Shown here: in pieces, positions 8,867-17,646 of the stretch | Position numbering within the stretch: position 1 is the first letter of the stretch | Layout of the letters: each line of letters opens with the position of its first letter | DNA from: Sphingomonadaceae bacterium | GTDB lineage: Bacteria; Pseudomonadota; Alphaproteobacteria; Sphingomonadales; Sphingomonadaceae | NCBI GenBank assembly: GCA_947453945.1 | Contig: CANGJB010000017.1 | Coordinates: 1 to 58,080, forward strand | Reading direction: 5' to 3' | DNA: 58,080 nt | Notes under the pieces: model-generated | What the model saw: the letters and a program-made list of their open reading frames with translations, nothing else | Databases searched by the model: none | What the model was told of the DNA's origin: nothing | Made by a program: the position numbers and the translations under genes

Positions 8867-9411
8867 ACGATCCGGCACCAAAGCGCCCCAGCCTCGCCGT
8901 TTGGCTCCCGCTGGGCCTGTTTGCGGGCTTCCTCGCGCTCGTGGTTGTGGGGCTCTACTGGCCCGCTGACCGCGAGGTTTCGAGCACCTTCATCGGCAAG
9001 CCGCTGCCCGCCTTCGATCTGCCGCCCGCCAGCGACGAGCGCCCCGGTCTTGCCACCAAGGTCTTCCACGAAGGCAAACCGCGCCTGCTCAATGTGTTTG
9101 CCAGCTGGTGCGTGCCTTGCGCGGTGGAAGCGCCGCAGTTGGCCGCGCTCGCCAAGCAGGGCGTCGAGATAGACGGCGTGGCCCTGCGGGACCGGAAGGA
9201 GGACTTGGCGCGCTTTCTGGCGCAGAACGGCAATCCCTTCACGCGGATCGGCAAGGACGATCTCAGCCAGGTCCAGATTGCCATCGGCTCTTCCGGCGTG
9301 CCGGAAACCTTTGTTGTCGATGGCAAGGGGATCATCCGATATCAGCACATCGGCGATATCCGGACCGAGGATGTGCCGCTGATCCTGCGCAAGCTGGCGG
9401 AAGCGCAATGA
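8863..9411 (+). CDS. ccmG: Thiol:disulfide interchange protein CcmG (DsbE)
   Basis: 182 residues: an N-terminal membrane anchor (about 11-30) and a periplasmic thioredoxin fold with the active site FASWCVPCAVEAP and the conserved cis-proline segment SSGVPETFVVDGKG. It keeps apocytochrome c cysteines reduced for haem attachment. Its start overlaps ccmF by ATGA and its stop overlaps the first ATG of ccmH, so the operon is translationally linked through this junction. Confidence 0.95.
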   Translation: MNDPAPKRPSLAVWLPLGLFAGFLALVVVGLYWPADREVSSTFIGKPLPAFDLPPASDERPGLATKVFHEGKPRLLNVFASWCVPCAVEAPQLAALAKQGVEIDGVALRDRKEDLARFLAQNGNPFTRIGKDDLSQVQIAIGSSGVPETFVVDGKGIIRYQHIGDIRTEDVPLILRKLAEAQ

Positions 9412-9980
9412 TGACGCTGCGTCAAACCACTCACCATCCCTTCATCCCAACCCCTCGTCATTCCCGCGAAGGCGGGAAACCAGAGCGGCTGGCGCTGCGT
9501 TTGTCGCTCTGGTTTCCCGCCTTCGCGGGAATGACGAAGGTTTGGGGGGCTGTGACAAGGGTCTGGGTGGTGGCGCTGTTGACTGCCATCGCTGCCCTGA
9601 CCCTCTCAGCCCCGCTCGCCGCGCAGGACATGCTCCCGCCCGCGCCCTATGCCTACAAGCAGCTCCCTGATCCGGCGCAGGAGCGCAAGGCGCAGGCGCT
9701 GATGGAAACGCTGCGCTGCCTCAAGTGTCAGAGCCAGGCGATCTCGGATTCCGATGCGCCCATGGCCGGTGACATGCGCCACCAGGTGCGCGTCCGCATC
9801 GCAGCCGGAGAGGATCCCGAAGCGATCCGCCAGTGGCTGATCGAACGCTATGGCGATTACGTGAGCTATACGCCGCAAGTGAAGCCGATCACCTGGCCGC
9901 TGTTTGCCGCGCCGCTGGTGTTCCTCGCCCTCGCTGCATTCCTGCTGCGCGGGCGGTTCCGCCGGGGGAGGCGCACATGA
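9408..9980 (+). CDS. ccmH: Cytochrome c maturation protein CcmH, with repeat-derived N-terminal extension
   Basis: 190 residues from the ATG at 9408, which overlaps the ccmG stop like other junctions in this operon. The core is typical: signal peptide (about residues 46-73), the LRCLKCQSQ redox motif (C104, C107), a helical bundle with ERYGDYVSYTP, and a C-terminal membrane anchor. CcmH reduces apocytochrome cysteines with CcmG. Residues about 17-43 come from the palindromic repeat, which puts the hydrophobic signal core unusually far from the start. Translation may instead begin at ATG 9531 or GTG 9553, downstream of most of the hairpin; either gives a normal signal peptide. It overlaps ccmI by ATGA. 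Confidence 0.9.
   Translation: MMTLRQTTHHPFIPTPRHSREGGKPERLALRLSLWFPAFAGMTKVWGAVTRVWVVALLTAIAALTLSAPLAAQDMLPPAPYAYKQLPDPAQERKAQALMETLRCLKCQSQAISDSDAPMAGDMRHQVRVRIAAGEDPEAIRQWLIERYGDYVSYTPQVKPITWPLFAAPLVFLALAAFLLRGRFRRGRRT
9456..9536. repeat. Perfect palindromic repeat element inside the 5' end of ccmH
   Basis: Two 32-base arms (9456-9487 and 9505-9536) are exact reverse complements separated by a 17-base loop. Each arm also contains a smaller palindrome with core TTCCCGCGAAGGCGGGAA. Read in the ccmH frame it encodes HSREGGKPER...LWFPAFAGMT, a peptide I recognise as the recurrent translation of a dispersed intergenic palindrome in proteobacteria (from memory, not checked). It lies in frame between the ATG at 9408 and the signal-peptide hydrophobic core, so it has lengthened the ccmH leader without breaking it. 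No transposase is nearby. Confidence 0.9.
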
Positions 9981-10669
9981 CCTGGGTCTTGATCATTCTG
10001 ATTGCCGTGCTCGTCCTTGGCGTGATGATATTCGTGCTGAAGCTGCCGCGCACCGGCTGGGAGATTACCGGCGCAGCGCTGCTGTTCGGCATTTCAGGCT
10101 ATGCGCTGCAGGGCCACCCCGGGCAGGCGGGGGCGCCGCAGGCTCCGGTGGAGAACGCAAAGCTTGCCGATCAGACGCTGATCAAGCAGCGCCAGCAGAT
10201 GGGCAGCGCTTTCGGGCAGGGCCAGTCCTGGCTGATCCTCGCCGATGCGCTCACCCGGCAGGGCCAGAATGGCGCCGCCGCTGATGTGCTGCGCAGCGCC
10301 ATCGCCAAATCGCCGCAGGACGCGGACTTGTGGGTCGCACTCGGCAATGCGCTGGTTGGCCATACCGACGGCGTGATCACGCCTGCCGCACAATATGCCT
10401 TCCGGCGGGCCGCTGCCATTGCGCCCGATCATCCCGGTCCGCCGTTCTTCATGGGCATGGCTCTGGTGCAGGCCGGCCGTCTGGCCGAGGCGCGGACCCT
10501 GTGGGCCGAGCTTCTCATCCGCTCGCCGGCCGACGCGCCGTACCGCGCCGATCTGCAGGAACGCCTTTCGCGGCTCGACTCGATCATCGCCGAACAGGCC
10601 CAGATGCAGGGCGCAATGCAGGGCGCACCTGGCGGCCCTTCGCCGGGTGCGAAGCCGGCGCAGCAATAA
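9977..10669 (+). CDS. ccmI: CcmI-like TPR protein of cytochrome c biogenesis
   Basis: 230 residues: two N-terminal hydrophobic segments (about 3-20 and 28-44), then a tetratricopeptide region (about 80-195, e.g. WLILADALTRQGQNGAAADVL and AFRRAAAIAPDHP), ending in a Gln/Ala/Pro-rich tail. CcmI binds the C-terminus of apocytochrome c and presents it to CcmF/CcmH. The ATG at 9977 overlaps the ccmH stop. It is the last gene of the ccm operon; a 158-bp gap separates it from kup. The TPR domain is shorter than in some CcmI proteins, so it could also be described as an NrfG/CycH-like TPR protein. Confidence 0.85.
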   Translation: MTWVLIILIAVLVLGVMIFVLKLPRTGWEITGAALLFGISGYALQGHPGQAGAPQAPVENAKLADQTLIKQRQQMGSAFGQGQSWLILADALTRQGQNGAAADVLRSAIAKSPQDADLWVALGNALVGHTDGVITPAAQYAFRRAAAIAPDHPGPPFFMGMALVQAGRLAEARTLWAELLIRSPADAPYRADLQERLSRLDSIIAEQAQMQGAMQGAPGGPSPGAKPAQQ

Positions 10670-10827
10670 TCCTCGATATCAGCAGGTTACATTCAGTCTC
10701 GCGTAAGCTGGCCGGCTGTCCACATGCCATTGCGGGGGCTTTGGGGCAGTGCTAAAGCGCGCCGCCGTCCGGGACATATGTGCTATGTCTCCGGAGGTTA
10801 GGGCCAAGGCCCGGGGACTTGCTGACA

Positions 10828-12777
10828 ATGAACGAACCCGTGGTTGACGCTGCATCCCAAAGCGGAGCGCCCGATGCGCCCTGCGCGGCAGACGCGTCTG
10901 CGCCAGCGGCGCGCCATGTCGGCCCGCTCGGCCTTGCGGTCGGCGCCATCGGCGTCGTCTTTGGCGATATCGGCACCAGCCCGCTCTATGCCTTGCGCGA
11001 TACTTTCGCCGGCCACCATCCGCTCCCGCTAGACCAGCTCCACGTCTACGGCATCGTCAGCCTGATGTTCTGGTCGATGATGCTGATCGTGACGCTCAAA
11101 TACGTCACCGTGATCATGCGGGCAGACAACAAGGGCTCGGGCGGCAGCCTCGCGCTGCTCGCGCTGATCAACCAGCACACCACCGGGCGGCGCTGGGGCA
11201 AGGGTATCATCCTGCTCGGCGTGCTGGCCACAGCCTTGTTCTACAGCGATTCCATGCTTACCCCGGCGGTCTCGATCATGAGCGCGGTGGAGGGGCTCTC
11301 GGTCTATAACCCTGCGCTCCATTGGCTGGTCGTGCCATTGGTGGTGGTGGTGGTGGTCGCGCTCTTCATGCTCAAAAGCCAGCACACCGGCACGGCGATC
11401 AGCCTTGCTTCAAGCTGGGCGGGGCCGATCATGCTGGTCTACTTCGCCACGATCTCGGCGCTGGGGTTGCGTAGCATCGCCGCCGATCCGCAGGTGATCG
11501 GTGCGCTTTCGCCGCAATGGGCGCTGGCGATGTTCATCGCTGATCCGTGGCACGGCTTCATCGCCATGGGCACCGCCGTGCTGGCGGTGACGGGGGCAGA
11601 GGCGCTCTATGCCGATATGGGCCAGTTCGGCCGTTCGCCGATCCGCATCTCATGGCTGGTCTTCGTGTTGCCGGCGCTGGTGCTCAATTATCTCGGGCAG
11701 GCCGCGCTGCTGCTGCGCGATCCCAGTGCAGTGCACAGCCCGTTCTATCTGCTCGCCCCTGCGGGCTTTGAATGGCCGCTGCTGATCATCGCGACCATGG
11801 CGGCAGTCATCGCGGCCAAGGCGGTGATTTCGGGCGCATTCCTCGTTACCCAGCAGGCGATCCAGTTGGGTTTCATCCCGCGCATGACGATCCGCCACAC
11901 CTCCGCCAGCGCCGGGCAGATCTATATCCCGGCGATCAACTGGGCGCTGATGATCGCGGTCATTCTGCTCGTGCTGGTGTTCGAACGCTCGCGCAATCTC
12001 ACCGCCGCTTATGGCATAGCGGTTACCGGCGCGATGCTGATCGACAACCTGCTTCTGGCGGTTGTCCTGTTCAAGCTGTGGCGCTGGAAGCCTCTGTTCG
12101 CGCTCCCGCTTCTCGGGTTGTTCTTCGCGATCGATGCGACCTATCTCGGCGCCAATCTCGCCAAGATCCCCGATGGCGGCTGGGTGCCGCTGCTTATGGG
12201 CCTCGCGATCTTCACGCTGCTCACCACCTGGTCGCGCGGTCGCGCGCTCATGCGGCAGAACATGGCCGAGGGCGCGTTGCCGCTGGAGGTCTTCACCCGC
12301 TCCGCGCACACCAGCGCCGCGCGCGTGCCGGGCACGGCGGTGTTCATGGCCTCGGCGGCGGCAGGCGTGCCTTCGGCGCTGCTCCACAACATCAAGCACA
12401 ACAAGGTTCTGCATGAGCGCGTGGTCGTGCTCACCGTGCAGATCGACGACGTGCCGATGGTCGAACCGGCGGAGCGCGTCGTGGTCAAGGACATGGGGCA
12501 GGGGTTCTACCGCCTGATCATGCGCTTCGGCTTCATGGAAGAAACCGATGTGCCGGCTGCGTTGAGCGGCGTCACGGTCTGCGGCGAACCGTTCGACATG
12601 ATGCGCACCAGCTTCTTCCTTTCACGCCAGACGCTGATCCCGGCGGATGTGCCCGGCATGGCGCTGTGGCGTGAAATGCTGTTTGCGTGGATGCTGCGCA
12701 ACGCGGCGGACGCGATGGGCTTCTTCCGCCTGCCTACCAACCGTGTGGTCGAACTGGGAAGCCAGCTCAAGATCTGA
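10828..12777 (+). CDS. kup: Low-affinity potassium transporter Kup
   Basis: 649 residues with the KUP/HAK signature near the N-terminus ([19 protein letters not shown]), about twelve membrane helices (roughly residues 35-450) and a C-terminal cytoplasmic domain containing [23 protein letters not shown]. Kup imports K+ with protons at the inner membrane. The ATG at 10828 gives the normal N-terminus; a start at 10780 would add 16 residues without family support. The gap from ccmI contains a small inverted repeat (gggcc/ggccc) just upstream of the start. Standalone gene, convergent with the lipoprotein downstream. Confidence 0.96.
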   Translation: MNEPVVDAASQSGAPDAPCAADASAPAARHVGPLGLAVGAIGVVFGDIGTSPLYALRDTFAGHHPLPLDQLHVYGIVSLMFWSMMLIVTLKYVTVIMRADNKGSGGSLALLALINQHTTGRRWGKGIILLGVLATALFYSDSMLTPAVSIMSAVEGLSVYNPALHWLVVPLVVVVVVALFMLKSQHTGTAISLASSWAGPIMLVYFATISALGLRSIAADPQVIGALSPQWALAMFIADPWHGFIAMGTAVLAVTGAEALYADMGQFGRSPIRISWLVFVLPALVLNYLGQAALLLRDPSAVHSPFYLLAPAGFEWPLLIIATMAAVIAAKAVISGAFLVTQQAIQLGFIPRMTIRHTSASAGQIYIPAINWALMIAVILLVLVFERSRNLTAAYGIAVTGAMLIDNLLLAVVLFKLWRWKPLFALPLLGLFFAIDATYLGANLAKIPDGGWVPLLMGLAIFTLLTTWSRGRALMRQNMAEGALPLEVFTRSAHTSAARVPGTAVFMASAAAGVPSALLHNIKHNKVLHERVVVLTVQIDDVPMVEPAERVVVKDMGQGFYRLIMRFGFMEETDVPAALSGVTVCGEPFDMMRTSFFLSRQTLIPADVPGMALWREMLFAWMLRNAADAMGFFRLPTNRVVELGSQLKI

Positions 12778-12787
12778 TGGCGGGTTC

Positions 12788-12808
12788 GGGGGGCCGCAAG
12801 GACCCCCC
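12788..12808. terminator. Possible bidirectional hairpin between kup and the lipoprotein gene
   Basis: Six G residues (12788-12793) can pair with six C residues (12803-12808), with two further inner pairs, in the 37-bp convergent gap. No T-run follows on either strand, so termination by this hairpin alone is uncertain. Confidence 0.35.
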
Positions 12809-12814
12809 ACACAT

Positions 12815-13120
12815 TCATTGGGGTGAAGGCGGCGGCGACATTGTCGGTGTCATCGTAGGAGCAGGCTTCAACGCGTCCTTGGCTTCGTCTGCGCCTTGCT
12901 TGATCCGCTTGCCCATGCGGTCGGCGGCTTCTTCGACCCGGTCAACCGCAGCGCCGGCCTTTGCCTTGTCTTCAATCGCTTGCGCCTGAGCGTCGCTCGC
13001 TGCGGCGGAGGCATCATCGCTGGCGAACGTGGCGGTTTCGGCGGCGCTTTCCTTGGTCTTTTCCGAACAAGCTGAAAGCGCGAGAGCAGCGGTAATAACC
13101 GCAAGAGATAGACTACGCAT
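12815..13120 (-). CDS. Small predicted lipoprotein
   Basis: 101 residues with a lipoprotein signal peptide (MRSLSLAVITAALALSAC; lipobox LSAC, acylated Cys at about 18). The mature part is Ala/Lys/Asp/Glu-rich and probably helical (about 45-85), with a Pro/Thr/Met tail. Cys at the lipobox and Ser after it suggest outer-membrane sorting, though this is inference. The start at 13120 is chosen because it places the hydrophobic core at the N-terminus and is preceded by a G-run; upstream reading would add 64 unlikely residues. Function unknown; its closest look is to short helical envelope lipoproteins. Confidence 0.75.
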   Translation of the reverse strand: MRSLSLAVITAALALSACSEKTKESAAETATFASDDASAAASDAQAQAIEDKAKAGAAVDRVEEAADRMGKRIKQGADEAKDALKPAPTMTPTMSPPPSPQ

Positions 13121-13186
13121 GGTGGGGGGCCTTTCTGGCGTGGACTTTCGTCCGGAGCGCGCGGTTTCCCCTCCCACAAACGCAAA

Positions 13187-13217
13187 CGGCGCGGCGTCCA
13201 CTGGGGACGCCGCGCCG
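13187..13217 (-). terminator. Terminator-like hairpin after the PuuD-like gene
   Basis: A perfect 13-bp stem (13187-13199 with 13205-13217) with a five-base loop lies 24 bp beyond the stop of the minus-strand gene ending at 13242. Reading in that direction the stem is followed by GTTTGCGTTTG, a weak T-rich tract. Confidence 0.7.
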
Positions 13218-13241
13218 GTCTGGGCGCTATTGCTCAGGCAA

Positions 13242-13814
13242 TCAAGCGAAGTTGGCGCCTGCCATGCAATAGAGCATCGGGATCGACAGCAGCAGGTTGG
13301 TGCGGCTGGCAAACAGCGCGCGCGGTGCGGCGGCAGCCTTTTCCTCTGCAGTCGCCTCGATGATGCCGAGGATCTTCTTCTGCGCGGGCCAGATGATGAA
13401 CCACACGTTGAAGGCCATGATGATGCCCAGCCACATGCCGATGCCGATCAGGCCGACTTTGCCCGAACCCTGGAACGTCAGCGCTTCGTGGCCGTAGCCG
13501 CCGATGGCGGCCGCAACGAGGCCGGTGATCAGCGTGAGCAGCGCGCCATAGCGGAAGAAGAAGAACACCTTGGGCGCAATGTGCCCGGTGATCGCACCCT
13601 TCTGTTCGGCAGGGATCTTGGGCATGGTCGGCACCTGAACGAAGTTCAGGTAGTAGAGCAGGCCGATCCACACGATGCCGAAGAACACATGCAGCCACAG
13701 CGTGGCCGAGTAGCTGGTGACCGGCACCGAGCTGTGGAAGCTGAACATCACAATGAGCGCGGCGGCAAAGCCCACGCTGAGCACAAGGTGCAGATTACCA
13801 AAGAATTTTGCCAC
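13242..13814 (-). CDS. PuuD-like (urate hydroxylase membrane domain family) integral membrane protein
   Basis: 190 residues with about four or five membrane helices and the segment WLHVFFGIVWIGLLYYLNFVQ, which resembles the N-terminal membrane domain of the urate hydroxylase PuuD / DUF989 family (matched from memory). PuuD proteins that oxidise urate carry a C-terminal cytochrome c domain; this one has no CXXCH and stops after the membrane part, so urate oxidation is not assured. The GTG at 13814 is preferred: a purine-rich GGGGGA lies eight bases upstream, and the protein then begins AKFFGNLHLVLS. An ATG at 13907 is the alternative. It follows yciB after about 140 bp. Confidence 0.65.
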   Translation of the reverse strand: MAKFFGNLHLVLSVGFAAALIVMFSFHSSVPVTSYSATLWLHVFFGIVWIGLLYYLNFVQVPTMPKIPAEQKGAITGHIAPKVFFFFRYGALLTLITGLVAAAIGGYGHEALTFQGSGKVGLIGIGMWLGIIMAFNVWFIIWPAQKKILGIIEATAEEKAAAAPRALFASRTNLLLSIPMLYCMAGANFA

Positions 13815-13957
13815 TTTTGTTTCCCCCGAAGAGATGGTTTTTGATGGCTTTCCGGCCACCCAGCCGGTCCATTGCGGTTCATATGCGGGTTTTGGCCCGT
13901 TTGTCATTGTATTTTGGGGCGATGCGTTGACCGCTTTCCGCACCAGTGGGCCAACCT

Positions 13958-14611
13958 TCATCCAGACGGCGGGTTCTGCTCCACTTCTGCCTCAGCCTGC
14001 TCGCCTAGCCCGTGCCGCAGCAGCATGGGGATCTGCGCAAAGGTGAACAGAAACGACATCGTGCTCACTCCCCACAGCTTGACCAGCAGCCACGTGTCGA
14101 ACGACAGCATGTGACGCAGCGTTTCGTTGAGGCCCGCCAGGAACAGGAAGAACCACGCCCAGTTGCGCGAAAGCTTCAGCCAGCCTTCCTCCGAAAGCCC
14201 GTCGAACGCGCTTTGCAGCAGCAGGCGCAGCATGGCCTTGCCGCGAAACAGCCCGCCAAACAGCACGCCGGCAAACAACAGATAGATCGCGGTCGGCTTG
14301 ATCTGGATCCACACTGGATCACCCAGGAACACCGTGAGCGAACCGAAGCCGACGATCAGGATCGTCGAAAGCCACAACATGGGCGAGACATGGCCCAGCC
14401 GCCATTTCGAGATGATCAGTGCCGCCACGGTCGCGACCATGAACACCACGGTCGACTTGGTAACCGCCACGACTGCGCCAAGGCTCTGGCCGTCCGTGTC
14501 CTTGGGGCTGAACCAGCGGTAGGCGAGGAAGAATACCAGCAGCGGCCCGTAATCGACCGCAAGGTTGACCCAGGATGATTTGGGCTTCGGCTTGGCAGCA
14601 GGTTCGCTCAC
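13958..14611 (-). CDS. yciB: Inner membrane septation-associated protein YciB (IspZ)
   Basis: 217 residues, five or six membrane helices, with the family segments LAVDYGPLLVFFLAYRWF near the N-terminus and LSRNWAWFFLFLAGLNE in the C-terminal third. YciB/IspZ is an inner-membrane protein linked to cell envelope synthesis and division in E. coli. It starts with GTG at 14611, overlapping the ftsY stop by 4 bp (GTGA), so it belongs to the dapF-mtaB-ftsY-yciB unit. The C-terminal tail is acidic. Confidence 0.92.
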   Translation of the reverse strand: MSEPAAKPKPKSSWVNLAVDYGPLLVFFLAYRWFSPKDTDGQSLGAVVAVTKSTVVFMVATVAALIISKWRLGHVSPMLWLSTILIVGFGSLTVFLGDPVWIQIKPTAIYLLFAGVLFGGLFRGKAMLRLLLQSAFDGLSEEGWLKLSRNWAWFFLFLAGLNETLRHMLSFDTWLLVKLWGVSTMSFLFTFAQIPMLLRHGLGEQAEAEVEQNPPSG

Positions 14612-15576
14612 CGCACCACTCCTGCAATCACCCGCGCGACGAGATCGGGATCGAAGGGCCTGAGGTCGTCGATCTTCTCTCCCACCCCGATGGCGTGGAT
14701 CGGCAGGCCATATTGTTCGGCCGCCGCAACCAGCACGCCGCCGCGCGCGGTGCCGTCCAGCTTGGTCATGATCAGGCCCGAAACGCCCGCCACTTCCTTG
14801 AATATCTCGATCTGCTGCAGCGCGTTCTGCCCGTTCGTCGCATCAAGCACGAGCACCACGTCATGCGGCGCTTCCGGATTGAGCCGGCCCAACACGCGGC
14901 GCACTTTGGCCAGCTCGTCCATCAGTTCGCGCTTGTTGTGCAGCCGCCCGGCGGTGTCGACGATCAGCGCGTCGATGCCCTTGTCGGTGGCGGCCTTCAC
15001 CGCGTCAAAAACGATGGAGGCGGGATCGCCTCCTTCTGCGCCCGAGACGATCTCGATGCCCAGCCGGTCCGCCCAGACGCGCAGTTGGCCGATGGCAGCG
15101 GCGCGGAATGTATCGCCCGCCGCCAGCATCACCGAATAGTCCTGCTCCTGAAACAGATGCGCCAGCTTGGCGATGGTCGTCGTCTTGCCCGAACCGTTGA
15201 CGCCGATCACAAGGATCACTTGCGGTCGGGGGAAGGCCACGATTTCCAGCGGCTTTGCCACCGGACGCAGGATCGCGGCGATTTCCTCGGCCACGGCCTC
15301 TGCCAGCGCGGCTTCGTCCACGCCCTTTTCAAAGCGCGCACCGGCCAGCTTCTCGCGGATGCGCGCAGCGGCGCGCGGGCCAAGGTCGGAAAGGATCAGC
15401 GCGTCTTCGAGATCGTCGAGCTGCGCGTCAGTGAGCCGGGTGCCGCCGGCAAGGCCTGCGAGATTTTCGGTCAGGCGTTCTGAAGTCTTGCGCAGGCCGC
15501 CCAGCAGGCGGCCAGTCCAGCTTTCTTCGGCGGTCCAGCCTGCCTCGCCGGTGGTTGCGCTGTCGTCGGGGGTCAT
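14608..15576 (-). CDS. ftsY: Signal recognition particle receptor FtsY
   Basis: 322 residues with an N domain and a GTPase G domain: P-loop GVNGSGKTTTIAKLAH (about 128-143), DTAGR (about 207), TKLDGTARGG (about 271) and a C-terminal GEKIDDLRPFDP. It is the receptor that docks SRP-ribosome complexes to the membrane. The acidic A domain is short, as often in alphaproteobacteria. It overlaps mtaB by ATGA. Its partner ffh lies about 4 kb away on the opposite strand. Confidence 0.96.
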   Translation of the reverse strand: MTPDDSATTGEAGWTAEESWTGRLLGGLRKTSERLTENLAGLAGGTRLTDAQLDDLEDALILSDLGPRAAARIREKLAGARFEKGVDEAALAEAVAEEIAAILRPVAKPLEIVAFPRPQVILVIGVNGSGKTTTIAKLAHLFQEQDYSVMLAAGDTFRAAAIGQLRVWADRLGIEIVSGAEGGDPASIVFDAVKAATDKGIDALIVDTAGRLHNKRELMDELAKVRRVLGRLNPEAPHDVVLVLDATNGQNALQQIEIFKEVAGVSGLIMTKLDGTARGGVLVAAAEQYGLPIHAIGVGEKIDDLRPFDPDLVARVIAGVVR

Positions 15577-16760
15577 TCCAGCAGGCCTTCGTGGATACGG
15601 GTCGGGGTAAGCATGACGATCTGCCCCGGCGCGGTGCCCTCAGGCAGCCGGTAAGGAGCGAATTCGGGGGAATGGCCGGTTCCGTCGCGCTCGGCAAGCA
15701 CTTCGCGCGCGGTGCCCACCAGTCCCTCCAGCCAGCGCGCGCGCATGGCGGCCACGGCGGTGCGCACTTCCGCTGCCCGTGCGCGCACCACGGGTGGCGG
15801 CACTTGCGGCATCCGCGCGGCAGGCGTGCCGGGACGGGGGGAATAGGGAAACACGTGTCCGTGGACGATCCCGCATTCCTCCACGATGGCGACATTGGCC
15901 GCGTGCATGGCCTCGTCTTCGGTCGGGAACCCGGCAATCAGGTCCGCGCCGATGGCGATATCAGGGCGCGAAGCGCGCAGCCGCTCGCTCAGCAGCACAG
16001 CCTCGGCGCGGGTGTGGCGGCGCTTCATGCGCTTGAGCGTCAAATCATGCCCTGCCTGCAGCGAGAGGTGGACATGCGGCATGATGCGCGGCTCGCCGGT
16101 GATGAGCTCGAACAGCAGTCCGTCGATTTCCACACCGTCGAGCGAGGAGAGGCGCAGTCGGGGGAGGGTGGGGAACGCGGCGAGGATCGCGGCAACCAGA
16201 TCGCCAAGGCGCGGCGTGTCCGGCAAATCCGCACCCCAGCCGGTCACATCCACGCCCGTCAGCACCACTTCGCGCGCGCCGCTGGCGAGGTGCACTTCCA
16301 CCGCGCGCAGCACGTCCGCCACTGGCAGCGAAAGGCTTTTGCCGCGCCCGGCGGGGATGATGCAGAACGTGCAGGCATGGTCGCACCCGGTCTGCACCGG
16401 CACGAAGGCGCGGGTGTGGCGGGCCATGGCAGCGGGAAGGGGGGTGGGCAGGAGAGCAGGGCGCGCCTGCCATGCCGCCGGATCGAGCTTGGCTGCATTG
16501 GGCACCACGCCGTCCACTTCGGGCATGGCGGAAAAGTCTTCCGGGCTGATTGTCGCCGCGCAGCCGGTCACCAGCAGCCGCGCATCGGGATGGGCCGCAC
16601 GCAGGCGCCGCACCGCACGGCGCGATTGGCGCACCGCTTCCGCCGTCACCGCGCAAGAATTGACCACCACCGTGCGCTGCGGCTCGCCCGCAATCAAGCC
16701 GCGGATCGTCTCGCTCTCGGCCAGATTGAGCCGGCAGCCGAGGGTCACCACCTCGCTCAC
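15573..16760 (-). CDS. mtaB: tRNA t6A37 methylthiotransferase MtaB
   Basis: About 395 residues in the methylthiotransferase order: N-terminal UPF0004 domain (VVTLGCRLNLAESE with the first cluster Cys, plus CAVT and VTGCAA), radical SAM domain with CDHACTFCIIPAGRG (C-x3-C-x2-C), and a C-terminal TRAM-like region. MtaB adds a methylthio group to t6A37 of ANN-reading tRNAs. The GTG at 16760 gives the family's usual start and follows AGCGGA; an ATG at 16787 would add nine residues and overlap dapF by 17 bp. It overlaps ftsY by ATGA. Confidence 0.93.
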   Translation of the reverse strand: MSEVVTLGCRLNLAESETIRGLIAGEPQRTVVVNSCAVTAEAVRQSRRAVRRLRAAHPDARLLVTGCAATISPEDFSAMPEVDGVVPNAAKLDPAAWQARPALLPTPLPAAMARHTRAFVPVQTGCDHACTFCIIPAGRGKSLSLPVADVLRAVEVHLASGAREVVLTGVDVTGWGADLPDTPRLGDLVAAILAAFPTLPRLRLSSLDGVEIDGLLFELITGEPRIMPHVHLSLQAGHDLTLKRMKRRHTRAEAVLLSERLRASRPDIAIGADLIAGFPTEDEAMHAANVAIVEECGIVHGHVFPYSPRPGTPAARMPQVPPPVVRARAAEVRTAVAAMRARWLEGLVGTAREVLAERDGTGHSPEFAPYRLPEGTAPGQIVMLTPTRIHEGLLE

Positions 16761-16770
16761 AGAAGTCCGC

Positions 16771-17580
16771 TCACAGGGGATAGTCATCCGCGTCGAATTC
16801 GCCTGAAAAGCTCAGCGTTGCCGGACCGGTCATCAGGATCGTGCAGCCCTCGGCCCAGGCAATCTCCAGCGGGCCGCCGGGCAGGTCTACGCGGACAGGC
16901 CCGCGCACCAGCCGCCGCCGGATCGCCAGCACGGCGGCGGCGCAGGCGCCGGTGCCGCAGGCGCGCGTCAGCCCCACGCCGCGCTCCCACACGCGCAGCT
17001 TGATATGGCTCGGCCCCGTCACAGAGGCGACGCCGACATTGACCTTTTCCGGGAACAGCGGATCTGTCTCGATCAGCGGCCCCAGCCGGGCGAGATCGAC
17101 CGCGTCCGCGTCGTCCACAAAGAACACGACATGCGGGTTGCCGACATTGACCGCAGCCGGGGTCTCAAGGTCCTCCCAACCGACCGGCATTGCCAGCGTG
17201 TCCATCGCATAGGCCAGCGGAACGGCATCCCAGTCAAACCGCGCCGGGCCCATGTCCACGCTCGCACCGCCCGGGGTTGCGGCAGAGGCAATGATCCCGC
17301 CCAGCGTCTCGATCCGCTGCTCCCCGCCCAGCAGCAGGCCGACCGCGCGCGAGGCATTGCCGCAGGCTTCGACCTCGCTGCCGTCGTGGTTGAAGATGCG
17401 CATGCGCACGTCGGCTAAGGCGGAGGGTTCGAGCACGATCAACTGGTCGCAGCCGATCCCGGTGCACCGGTCGGCGAGCGCGGCGGCGCGTATGGGCGAT
17501 ATCGCCACCGGCGCTTCCCGCGCGTCGATCACGATGAAATCGTTGCCAAGGCCATGCATCTTGCGGAACGGGACGAGCAT
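16771..17580 (-). CDS. dapF: Diaminopimelate epimerase DapF
   Basis: 269 residues starting MLVPFRKMHGLGNDFIVID, the standard DapF N-terminus. Both catalytic cysteines are present: C73 in EACGNASR and C208 in RACGTGACAA. It converts LL- to meso-diaminopimelate for lysine and peptidoglycan. It is the first gene of the minus-strand unit dapF-mtaB-ftsY-yciB. The start at 17580 excludes a 17-residue upstream extension that lacks family character. The aspartate-pathway gene asd lies at about 30 kb. Confidence 0.96.
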   Translation of the reverse strand: MLVPFRKMHGLGNDFIVIDAREAPVAISPIRAAALADRCTGIGCDQLIVLEPSALADVRMRIFNHDGSEVEACGNASRAVGLLLGGEQRIETLGGIIASAATPGGASVDMGPARFDWDAVPLAYAMDTLAMPVGWEDLETPAAVNVGNPHVVFFVDDADAVDLARLGPLIETDPLFPEKVNVGVASVTGPSHIKLRVWERGVGLTRACGTGACAAAVLAIRRRLVRGPVRVDLPGGPLEIAWAEGCTILMTGPATLSFSGEFDADDYPL

Positions 17581-17646
17581 GTTGTGGCATCTAGGTGGCA
17601 AATGCCCGGGTTGCAATTGCCTGCGCGGCAACGCCGCTCGGCATGC

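Noticed and set aside
9408..9980. ccmH as a pseudogene because of the inserted palindrome
   Set aside because: The insert keeps the frame, and the redox motif, helices and anchor are intact; alternative starts are also available.
15555..17003. A 482-codon plus-strand frame opposite mtaB and dapF
   Set aside because: The genes beneath have full motif sets; this frame has no domain and ends in Arg/Ala low complexity.
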